A stretch of 64,000 nt of DNA from JAGVSR01 sp963778225 (lineage in GTDB: Bacteria > Pseudomonadota > Alphaproteobacteria > Rhizobiales > Hyphomicrobiaceae), in contig CAVZTR010000013.1 of NCBI GenBank assembly GCA_963778225.1, positions 148,067 through 212,066 of the forward strand, written 5' to 3'. Position numbers and translations under genes: made by a program. Below, piece by piece: positions 52,880 through 60,479 of the stretch. The notes under the pieces are model-generated. The model did not search any database. It saw only the letters and a list, made by a program, of their open reading frames with translations, and was not told the origin of the DNA. Position 1 is the first letter of the stretch. Every line of letters begins with the position of its first letter.

Positions 52880-53380
52880 TTAATTTAACTTCTCCGGCGA
52901 CACAGGCGGTAGATCCTTCGCGTCCTTGGGCACCGGCTTCGCTTGCAGATCGGCAATCAAAGCCTTCAACTCATTTATCTCGCGCACCTGAGCTTCGATA
53001 ATCTCATCGGCGAGTTTTCTCACGCGCGGATCGCGGATATGTGCGCGCTCACTGGTCATGATGGCGATAGAGTGGTGCGGGATCATCGCGCTCATATAAC
53101 TGACATCGTCAACAGTCTCTTGGCTCCGTACTAGCCAAAGCGAAGCTGCGAACACCACGACGCTCGCACCGATGATCACGGCGTTCACGGTCTTGTTCTT
53201 GTACATCGACCACATGAAGCCCATCATAACGACCGCCATGGCGGCCCCCATCAGCAACGCCATCCATGATCTGGTCTGGCTGAAGGTGGCGTGATCAAGC
53301 GCGTAAGTGTTGAGGTACATGAGACCGAACATCATCACGGTCGAAGCCGCAATCATCACAGCGAAGCGGGCGTAGGACAT
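52880..53380 (-). CDS. DUF305 membrane protein
   Basis: 166 residues from ATG 53380. Three membrane helices (ARFAVMIAASTVMMFGLMYL, WMALLMGAAMAVVMMGFMWS, AVIIGASVVVFAASLWLV) followed by a DUF305 domain with SYMSAMIPHHSIAIM, the conserved His-His pair, facing the periplasm. DUF305 proteins commonly accompany copper-resistance genes; a second one and a CusAB-type pump lie to the right. Confidence 0.8.
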   Translation of the reverse strand: MSYARFAVMIAASTVMMFGLMYLNTYALDHATFSQTRSWMALLMGAAMAVVMMGFMWSMYKNKTVNAVIIGASVVVFAASLWLVRSQETVDDVSYMSAMIPHHSIAIMTSERAHIRDPRVRKLADEIIEAQVREINELKALIADLQAKPVPKDAKDLPPVSPEKLN

Positions 53381-53833
53381 CACGATCTTCCATCTGGGTT
53401 TGGTGCCGCCGGATCGCACAGACCCACAGACAAGCTAATCGAGTAAACGAGCCGCTTATCGCGAAAGTTCCAATATCAGCCCGGCGCGCAGAGCGCCAAA
53501 ATTCCGAGGATATCTCGGTGCCGTGGAAACGGGAACCGATGCAGCGATGGAAGATAACAATTGGGTTCATGCAGGCTGACATGAACAATGAGTTTGCCTT
53601 TGGCCCATCGCTGACATGCGCTAGCCGTCAGAAAGATCCCACTAGCGGAACTTGAGCAGTGCGATGAAAATACGCCGTCCCGGTCGGTTCGACTGGTCTG
53701 CTTAAGGAAGCATAGCGCCGGTGTGTAGAGGTGCGACAAGGCGCTTGGCTGTATCGGACAACGACGTCTTGACTGTCGTCACAAATCAGCTAATCCGCGT
53801 AATAATGTAACTTGTGTAATTGGGAGAGAAGAC
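53381..53833. other. Intergenic gap and regulator promoter
   Basis: About 450 bases. The left part should hold the DUF305 promoter. An 87-codon minus-strand frame at 53476-53739 has no ribosome site or recognisable domain. The right end is the promoter of the HTH-ImmA/IrrE gene: TTGACT at 53769-53774 and, 16 bases on, TAATCC, which lies inside the candidate operator at 53789-53798. Confidence 0.4.
53789..53798 (-). promoter_or_regulatory. Candidate operator copy 1 (regulator gene)
   Basis: The plus strand reads GCTAATCCGC, i.e. GCGGATTAGC on the minus strand, 35 bases before the regulator start codon and overlapping its likely -10 region. The identical 10-mer occurs before the CBASS operon at 54956-54965. 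Confidence 0.45.
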
Positions 53834-54891
53834 ATGGCGCTCGACTCGACGTCGTTCGGTAGCTTGATCGCATCTGCGCGTAAATTGCAGAAGCTTAGCC
53901 AGAAGGAACTCGCGGAGAAGATCATCAAGGAAGACGGCCAAGCGATCACCCCGCAATACCTGAACGATATCGAGCACGACCGCAGAAGCCCCACCTCGGA
54001 CGAATTGATCAAGCAGTTCGTCAAGGTCCTGCGTCATCCGGAAGTGACAGATGAGTTGTTGACCTCGCTCGCCGGCGTCCTGAGCGACGCCGACCGGCAA
54101 GCGCGTGCAGAAAGCCACCCCGAAGCAAGTCGAGCTGGGCTTTTCATGCCTTCCGGCGAGAACTGGACAAAAAATAGCATGCGCTATGTTCGCGACACCC
54201 TGCATGGCTTCGGCGAACGGCCCCACTACGAGCCGCACGAGCTCGACCGCGAGTTCGAGCGGTTGGCCGCGAACTTCCTGAAAGCCAAGCACGGTGAAGT
54301 CCGGTTCCCCTTCGAGACCGAAGACCTGAAGACGTTTATCGAGGAGCATGTCGAGAGCCTGGACCAGTTCGCCGATCTGAGCCGGTTCGGTGTCCGCGTC
54401 GAAGGCGTCACCGAGTTCCGCCCGGCAACGGCAAGCCGAAGGTCGCCATCGCCGGTACTTGCCGAGCAATGAGAACCGTCTGCGCATGACGCTTGCCCGT
54501 GAATACGGGCATGTCCATCTGCATGCCTACCTGTTCGCCGAGAAAGCGCGGCAGATCAGCGGCCTTCCCGCGAATCACGAGCCGAATGGCATCTACTGCA
54601 AGCGGGACTCGATCGAGTTCGGCGAAGCCGTCGGATTGGCTTGAATGGCAGGCAAGCTACGCGGCGAGCGCCCTGCTCGCCCCGGCGACACAGGTGCGGA
54701 ATGTCGTGAGGCCGATCGTCGAAGCGGCCGGCGCGTTCGGCCCCGTCGATAACAACTCCGAGACGGGCGGCAAGCTGATCGCCGCAGTCGCGAGCGGGTT
54801 CACGATCTCCACCATCGCCGCCCGCGTGCGGCTCAACGTGCTCGGTGTTCTCGGCACGCCGCGCGCCGAAGGCTCGCTTTTCGACCGCTGA
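53834..54891 (+). pseudogene. HTH-ImmA/IrrE regulator (CapH-CapP-like fusion), frameshifted
   Basis: XRE-type helix-turn-helix N-terminus (LIASARKLQKLSQKELAEKI, ITPQYLNDIEHDRRSP) joined to an ImmA/IrrE-type metallopeptidase domain. The chain needs three frame corrections: a missing C near 54421, a missing C near 54452 and an extra G near 54633, giving PGNGKPKVAIA, then RYLPSNENRLRMTLAREYGH, then DWLEWQASYAASALLAP. The zinc motif is REYGH where family members have HExxH. CapH/CapP pairs control CBASS operons: CapP cuts the CapH repressor after DNA damage. Here both parts are in one gene just upstream of CdnC. Confidence 0.7.
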
Positions 54892-54903
54892 GATAAAGAA
54901 TTA

Positions 54904-54965
54904 TTGACAGGGCCCCGAGTCGCGGCGCATAGCTGGCTCATAAATACGCACATTAGCGGATTAGC
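54904..54965 (+). promoter_or_regulatory. CBASS promoter region with operator copy 2
   Basis: TTGACA (54904-54909) and, 18 bases on, CATAGC as a weak -10. Downstream, ATTAGCGG occurs twice in tandem (54952-54967) and is followed by TATAGCG; within it GCGGATTAGC (54956-54965) is identical to the site before the regulator gene. The arrangement fits repressor control of the operon starting at 55031. Confidence 0.45.
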
Positions 54966-55030
54966 GGTATAGCGTGGCAGCAATATGCAGCGTCCGAGGC
55001 ACGGGCTGCGAACTTAGATAGGGATGAGTT

Positions 55031-55996
55031 ATGGGCCGTCAACATGTTGACCACGGCGACATTGTCGCTTTTGCGCAAGAGCGCGTGAATCTACCGAAGG
55101 ACAAGGCGGACGAGTACCGCGCCCAGGCGCGGCGCCTGCGCGAGCGGCTGGAAGGTTACCTCGACGAGCACCCGGATTTCACGCTGAAGAAGATGCTGCT
55201 GTCGGGGAGCCTCGCCAAGGGCACGGCCCTGCGGTCGCTCAATGACATCGACGTTGCCTGCTACGTGTCGGGGGCCGACGCGCCGTCCGACATTGCCGCC
55301 CTGCTCGACTACCTCGCCGAGCGGCTGCGCAAAGCCTTCCCGAACTTCAGCCCTGACCAGGTGCAGCCCCAGACCTACAGCGTCACGGTCTCGTTCCGCG
55401 GCACCGGGCTGGATGTCGATGTGGTGCCGATTCTCTATGCCGGCGACCCGAACTGGTTCGGCGATCTGGTCAGCCAGGATGATGGCTCGCTGCTGCGGAC
55501 GAACATCCCCTACCACCTCGAGTTCGCCCGCAAGCGCAAGGCCGCCAACGACGTACATTTCGCGCAGGTCGTGCGGCTGGTGAAGTTCTGGGCGCGCGTC
55601 ATGAAGCAGGAGCGCGAGGGCTTCCGGTTCAAGAGCTTCATGATCGAGATGATCCTGGCGCATCTGGCCGATCGCGGCGTGCGGCTCGACGACTATCCTG
55701 AGGCTTTGCAGGACTTCTTCACGTACGTGGCGAAGTCGGATCTGCGCGAGCGCATCGTGTTCGCCGACTATTACGACCCCAGGACCGTCGGCACGTTCAT
55801 CGAGCCGGTGCAGATCATTGACCCCGTTAACGCCAAGAACAACGTATCGCGCCTCTATAAGCGCCAGCAGGCGGACGCGATCGTCGATGCCGCGCTCGAT
55901 GCCGGCGACGCCATCGACGCAGCGCTTGCCGCCCCCACCAAGCACGAAACCGTCCGCTACTGGCAGAAGGTCTTCGGCACCTCATTCCAGCCGTAA
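55031..55996 (+). CDS. cdnC: CBASS CD-NTase CdnC
   Basis: 321-residue cGAS/DncV-like nucleotidyltransferase of type III CBASS; its relatives make cyclic tri-AMP when activated by a HORMA protein. The active site is GS at 59-60 (LLSGSLAKGT), DID at 72-74 (SLNDIDVACY) and a third aspartate in LDVDVVPIL at 128-130. The helical C-terminal half (FRFKSFMIEMILAHLADRGV, VSRLYKRQQADAIVDAA) matches the family. Frame is intact. HORMA, TRIP13 and NucC genes follow with 14-base or overlapping junctions. Confidence 0.93.
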   Translation: MGRQHVDHGDIVAFAQERVNLPKDKADEYRAQARRLRERLEGYLDEHPDFTLKKMLLSGSLAKGTALRSLNDIDVACYVSGADAPSDIAALLDYLAERLRKAFPNFSPDQVQPQTYSVTVSFRGTGLDVDVVPILYAGDPNWFGDLVSQDDGSLLRTNIPYHLEFARKRKAANDVHFAQVVRLVKFWARVMKQEREGFRFKSFMIEMILAHLADRGVRLDDYPEALQDFFTYVAKSDLRERIVFADYYDPRTVGTFIEPVQIIDPVNAKNNVSRLYKRQQADAIVDAALDAGDAIDAALAAPTKHETVRYWQKVFGTSFQP

Positions 55997-56010
55997 GGAC
56001 AACAAAAATC

Positions 56011-56525
56011 ATGAGCACCAGCTGTTCCTATACCGAGGCGGTCGCGTTCACACCACACACGCGGTCCATTTGGCCGCAAAGGTCGCCACCGACCTGAAGC
56101 GGTGCAGCGGCTTTACGGCAGCCCGTCCGATGCAACCATCGCAGAGTACGAGGGCGAGATCGTCGGCTTACTCAAGGCGGGCTACCTCGGCACCGTCACC
56201 TACGGCTATCGCCGCGACGGCAACTGGATCGAGCCGACGTTGCGCTACACCGCGCACGACCTGGCCGGGGCTGCCGCCAACGATGACGATCCTGGCCGGG
56301 TGCGGCCCGGCGCGACATGATGTCGGGCGCGTCGTTCTACAGCTACCTGACCTACAGCGCCGCTGGGACCGCTTGAGCTACGACGAGCAGCAGTGCTTCA
56401 AGGGCACGCTGCCGGTGTCGCGCAACGGAGCACCCGAACCCGGTGCCAACGGCTATTTCAGCCACGATCAGACGTACTCATCGGGTGGGCGCGCGCTCAA
56501 CCGGTCCAGCGTGAGGGGGTGGTGA
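56011..56525 (+). pseudogene. cap7: CBASS HORMA-domain protein (Cap7), frameshifted
   Basis: HORMA protein that senses infection and switches on CdnC. Starting at ATG 56011 the frame reads MSTSCSYTEAVAF, then breaks; the continuing pieces are HAVHLAAKVATDLKR, QRLYGSPSDATIAEYEGEIV ... AHDLAGAAANDDDPGRV, SGASFYSYLTYSAA and LSYDEQQCFKGTLPVSRNGA ... SSGGRALNRSSVRGW. Four single-base losses, near 56051, 56100, 56315 and 56364, each in a run of identical bases, restore one 170-residue protein ending at 56525. The pattern suggests sequencing error more than decay. Confidence 0.82.
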
Positions 56526-57463
56526 TGACCGCTATGACGCCTACCACGGACTTGTTCGAGCGCCGCACGTGTAGCCGGACATCATGATTCAGGAGCGCTA
56601 TGCGCGTCTGGTCGGGCTTGACGATCACAAGTCGCGGCTGACCAAAATCCTGGGTCTGCTGGTCAATCCGGCTGGGCTGGAGCGGTGGCATGCGACCCAT
56701 CACCCGAAAAGCGTAAGCCTGCTGTCGATCTGTGCTGCGCCGGCCGCCGCTCGTGGTGCTGGCCGGCGATGTCGGCTCCGGCAAGACCGAGCTTGCGGAG
56801 ACCGTCGGCGACACCGTTGCGCGGCAGGAAAAGATCGACGTCACGCTGCTCCCGTTGAGCCTGTCGACGCGAGGCCAGGGCCGCGTCGGCGAAATGACAC
56901 AGCTTCTGTCGGCCGCGTTCGATCATGCGGTTGCCGAAGGAACCAAGCTCAAGGCTGCTGCCGGCAAGGCCCAAGGCGGCATCGTTCTGCTGATCGACGA
57001 AGCCGATGCTCTGGCGCAGTCCCGCGAGGCCGCGCAGATGCACCACGAGGACCGTGCCGGCGTCAACGCGCTGATCCGCGGCGTCGACCGCATCGCCTCG
57101 AACAAACTGCCCGTGGCCGTCGTCATGTGTACCAACCGGCTGGCGTCGCTCGATCCCGCTGTCAAGCGTCGAGCGGCTGACATCCTGGTGTTCGCGCGTC
57201 CCGACGATGAACAGCGCCGGGCATTGCTGATCGATGCCTTCGGCCCGCTCGGCTTCAGCGCCCGCGATATCGACCAGCTCGTCAAAGTCACCGGCCCGCA
57301 CAGCGGGCGCGACTACGGTTTCACCTTCTCTGACCTAATGCAGCGGCTGCTGCCGGCGATCGTGCTCGATGCCTATCCCGCGCGGCCGGTGACCGGCGCG
57401 CGCGCCGTGGAGGTCGGCGCGGGCATCCTGCCGACACCGCCTTTCAAGGAGCAATCGCAATGA
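56525..57463 (+). pseudogene. cap6: CBASS TRIP13-like AAA+ ATPase (Cap6), frameshifted
   Basis: AAA+ ATPase related to Pch2/TRIP13 that unfolds the HORMA protein and so shuts off CBASS signalling. ATG 56525 overlaps the HORMA stop. Pieces are MTAMTPTTDLFERRT, then IMIQERYARLVGLDDHKSRL ... KSVSLLSI, then from 56732 VLRRPPLVVLAGDVGSGKTE (Walker A) with IVLLIDEADALAQSRE (Walker B) and MCTNRLASLDPAVKRRA. Frame breaks are near 56570 (one base missing) and 56731 (one extra). The last 243 codons, covering the whole ATPase core, are open. Confidence 0.85.
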
Positions 57464-58185
57464 GCGACTGGTCCCTTCCCCGCATCCTGTCGGGTCTGCA
57501 CGACGACATTCAGCACAAACTTCACACGTCGCGGGCGTGCCTGGCGCATCCCGGCACCAAAGGCGATGCAAGCGAGAATGTGTGGCTCGAACTCTTGAGC
57601 CTTTATCTGCCCAGGCGCTACCAGGCGGCGAAAGCGTTCGTTGTCGACAGCGAGGGCGCGTTCAGCGAACAGATCGACGTCGTCGTCTTCGATCGACAGT
57701 ATTCGCCGTTCATCTTCTTGCACCAGGGTCAAACCATCATACCGGCCGAGAGCGTCTACGCCGTGTTCGAGGCGAAGCAGACGTTGAATGCAGACCTGGT
57801 GCGCTACGCCCGCCGGAAAGTGGCGAGCGTTCGCAAGCTGCGCAGGACCTCGCTGCCCATTCCGCATGCCGGCGGCGTCTATCCGGCCAAGCCGCTGATC
57901 CCCATCCTCGGCGGTATCCTGACCTTCGAGAGCGACTGGAACCCTCCCTTGGGTCCGTCCTTGGAAGTGGCATTGCGCGAAGGTACGGCCGAGGACAGGT
58001 TGGAGTTCGGTTGCGTTGCCGCACACGGGCAGTTCAGCTGCGACCCCGGGACAGGCCACTACACCTTCCAGGAGGGCGGCAAGCCCGCGACGGCCTTCCT
58101 GTTCAACCTGATCTCGCGATTGCAATTCAGCGGCACCGTGCCGATGATCGACGTGCAAGCTTATGGCCGGTGGCTATCGTTGTGA
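57460..58185 (+). CDS. nucC: CBASS effector endonuclease NucC
   Basis: 241-residue restriction-like endonuclease, the same length as the E. coli protein. Cyclic tri-AMP binding makes NucC trimers pair and cut double-stranded DNA indiscriminately, killing the infected cell. The catalytic PD-(D/E)xK residues fall at Asp73 (SEQIDVVVFD), Glu104 and Lys106 (YAVFEAKQ). GTKGDASENVWLELL and ILGGILTFESDWNPPLG match NucC closely. The start overlaps the TRIP13 stop by 4 bases. Frame intact. Confidence 0.95.
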   Translation: MSDWSLPRILSGLHDDIQHKLHTSRACLAHPGTKGDASENVWLELLSLYLPRRYQAAKAFVVDSEGAFSEQIDVVVFDRQYSPFIFLHQGQTIIPAESVYAVFEAKQTLNADLVRYARRKVASVRKLRRTSLPIPHAGGVYPAKPLIPILGGILTFESDWNPPLGPSLEVALREGTAEDRLEFGCVAAHGQFSCDPGTGHYTFQEGGKPATAFLFNLISRLQFSGTVPMIDVQAYGRWLSL

Positions 58186-58505
58186 TCCAATCGCCTCGGC
58201 CTAAACTGTGTCCGCTGTCGGTCTCTACGGCCGGGGGGTGCAATTGAAGAGGTCGCAACCACACTGCCTCCCCGAGTGTGCTGGCGTCGAGTGTCCGCTA
58301 TGAGGTGCCGAGCGACCAAGCCGTCTGGATGACAGAGCCACGGAATACAAATGGGTGACGACGTCCGCTAACTCTGCGTAGTGACGGCGCTCGCATTTCG
58401 TTCCCTGATCGGCAGCTTCCGGTCTCGAAAGCGTAAGAGGCGACGCCTACCGTCATGCCGCCTACTAGACAGTTTCGCGAAGCTATGTGTGCCTAGTCTA
58501 CTTGG
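58186..58505. other. Intergenic gap after CBASS operon
   Basis: 320 bases, no gene recognised; it separates nucC from a convergent hypothetical gene. CTCTACGGCCGGGGGGTG near 58223 contains a six-G run. No strong terminator stem seen. Confidence 0.3.
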
Positions 58506-58892
58506 TCATCGGTTGAGCTGCTCGAACAGCGCCTTGGGTGGCTTTGCGCGGTCAGCAATCCAAACGAAGACGTCGCTGCCTCCAGCGGCAGCACCTTCTT
58601 GAAAACGCGGATTATCCTGATAGTCCAAGGATCGGCGCACGAACATTGCCGCCTCGGGATCGGCAGGGTCCGCAAAGAGACCGAGGAAGCCAAGGGTGAT
58701 GAGGCTGAAAACGTCATCGTCATCATCAAGTTCTGCTTGTTGAGCGAGTGCATCGAACACGCCGAAGCAATACCCGAGCACCCAACCGCTTTCGAGGGCT
58801 TGAGATGGCGTTTCCATTGCCATCGTCAACTGCGTTGTGATGAGGTCTTGGCCAATTGAGGCGATTTTTCCGAGGCGATCCGCATCAACCAT
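58506..58892 (-). CDS. Hypothetical protein
   Basis: 128 residues from ATG 58892 (MVDADRLGKIASIGQDL). Acidic and helical, with AELDDDDDVFSLITLGFLGL in the middle and three phenylalanine-rich segments. No family recognised. Longer in-frame starts up to 59075 exist; that extension contains KFAPHVTLAKG, reminiscent of the H-x-T motif of 2'-5' RNA ligases, but the match is too short to rely on. Confidence 0.45.
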   Translation of the reverse strand: MVDADRLGKIASIGQDLITTQLTMAMETPSQALESGWVLGYCFGVFDALAQQAELDDDDDVFSLITLGFLGLFADPADPEAAMFVRRSLDYQDNPRFQEGAAAGGSDVFVWIADRAKPPKALFEQLNR

Positions 58893-59454
58893 CGTTGCAG
58901 GTCCTTTTGCGAGAGTGACGTGAGGCGCAAACTTAATTCGCAGCCCCCGAAAGAAAGATCTTGCAGGGTTCAGTCCGGATCTATGTAGGCCTAGGACGAA
59001 GCTAACTTTGCGCCAGTGCCGAGGCGGCTCGCACCTTGCAAGTTTGGATGTGGCCCGGTCCGTTCCCGTTCTCATCGGTTGAGGACGGTAGCATTGCGGA
59101 CATCACTGCCGCCGCCTTCTGGCCCGAGGCTACCTTGGGCCACGATGTCTGCAATCTCTGCAGAGCGGTTTTAAATGGCCGTGCTGCACTTGCGCACTTC
59201 CGATTGTATAGGCTTGCGCGTAATGCCTGCTCATTTGCCCAGCCAACATGAACGACCACGCCGCGCCACTGTCGGTGGCTATTCGGGATAATGGTAAACG
59301 CCGTATCTTCGAGAATAATAAAGCTCGGCAGCCATCTGCTGGAACTTCTAGCCCCAGTGGATATTTAGCTGGAGTTCGCCTTCCGAGTAGCGGGGATCTA
59401 TCCCCTGACGCGCGTTTAGACAATTAACCAACGCAATAACAGTCGGAGACACCG
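58893..59454. other. Gap with possible gene remnants
   Basis: 560 bases between the hypothetical gene and DUF305. Short open frames on both strands, including a 59-codon plus-strand frame at 59248-59427 without a ribosome site. Probably decayed accessory DNA plus the DUF305 promoter. Confidence 0.3.
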
Positions 59455-59950
59455 ATGAAGTCGATGACCATCCTCGCGGCGCTCGCCGCTGCCTCCATTA
59501 TGACTGTCGCTTCCGCCCAGCAGGGCCAGATGCAGGGTCAGTCAGGGTTCAATCTACCTGACGGCTGCCGTTCGGCTGCGCAGGCCAGCGGCCAGGGCAA
59601 CATGATGCAGAAAATGGATGGCGGCATGTCGCAGCAGATGCAGGACATCATGGCTCAAATGACGAAGACCCAGAAAGACCTGCACCAAGTTATGATGGAT
59701 ATGCACGGCCCGATGATGATGGGCATGTTAGCGAAGGACGCGGACGTGGCATGGATCTGCTCAATGATCCCGCACCATCAGGGTGCCATAGCCATGGCGC
59801 GGGCCGGCCTCCAGGGTGCAGATAACGCCGAAATCGAAGGAACTGGCCCAGGAAACGATCCAGAGCAACCAGAAGGAACTGGAGAAACTAACCGCCTGGG
59901 TCGAGAAAAACGCCCGGAGCGAGAGCAAGGACGAGAGCGGCTCGAAGTAG
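59455..59950 (+). pseudogene. DUF305 periplasmic protein, one frameshift
   Basis: Signal peptide (MKSMTILAALAAASIMTVAS) then a Met/Gln-rich region (MMQKMDGGMSQQMQDIMAQM) and DUF305 core WICSMIPHHQGAIAMARAGL. The frame breaks at AAA 59831-59833; removing one A gives ESKELAQETIQSNQKELEKL and a stop at 59950. Without the correction the frame runs on to 59979 with an atypical Glu/Arg-rich tail. Methionine-rich DUF305 proteins are typical partners of copper resistance; a CusAB system follows. Confidence 0.78.
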
Positions 59951-60023
59951 CCATGGTCGTGTCAGCCGAACACGCATGACGCTTACCACGAATTCAAAGC
60001 CAATCTTGCAGGAGCGTGGCCGC

Positions 60024-60479
60024 TTAGCTACGTCTCGCAGCGACACGCCTAGCGGTGCTGAGTGCTGCAATTGGCACAAAGATCCATTGAAGCAATGGCC
60101 CAATGCCGGTGCCGAGGACCGGTACCACAGGCATATCGGGCGTGTAGGCCCAACTGCCGCGGACGATCACGTTCAACCACTCGCTGAAGATCGTATAGCT
60201 CACACCGAAGAGAAGAGTGACAAACAAGACTTTGCGATAGGACTGGTCCGGCCAGTTTTCATTGCCGACCAGCACTAGGGCCAGGCTCAACGCCGTGATG
60301 GCGATCACGGCATCGCCACCAGTACAGTGTACGACGGCGAAGGCGATCTCGCGTGGCCCTCCGGTTGACCAGATTGTGTAGAGGGGCAGCTGTAAAATCT
60401 CCCAAGCGAGGTGAGCACCGATCGATACCAGGATGTACGCTTTCAGCGCAGCCAACCAATTGCCGGTTGCACTTTGCAC
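60024..60479 (-). CDS. Small integral membrane protein
   Basis: 151 residues, about four membrane helices (AYILVSIGAHLAWEILQLPL, DAVIAITALSLALVLVG, VLFVTLLFGVSYTIFSEWLN, LLQWIFVPIAALST). A GTG start at 60479 directly follows the cusA stop (TGA at 60480-60482), so it belongs to the cus operon. Unknown function; the glutamates and histidine within helices could bind metal. Confidence 0.65.
   Translation of the reverse strand: MQSATGNWLAALKAYILVSIGAHLAWEILQLPLYTIWSTGGPREIAFAVVHCTGGDAVIAITALSLALVLVGNENWPDQSYRKVLFVTLLFGVSYTIFSEWLNVIVRGSWAYTPDMPVVPVLGTGIGPLLQWIFVPIAALSTARRVAARRS

Noticed and set aside
53476..53739. 87-codon minus-strand frame
   Set aside because: No ribosome site, odd composition, overlaps the presumed promoter region.
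58893..59075. 2'-5' RNA ligase fragment
   Set aside because: Only a short PHVTL-type motif; the second H-x-T motif and the fold are missing.
59248..59427. 59-codon open frame before DUF305
   Set aside because: No ribosome site and no recognisable sequence; probably chance.
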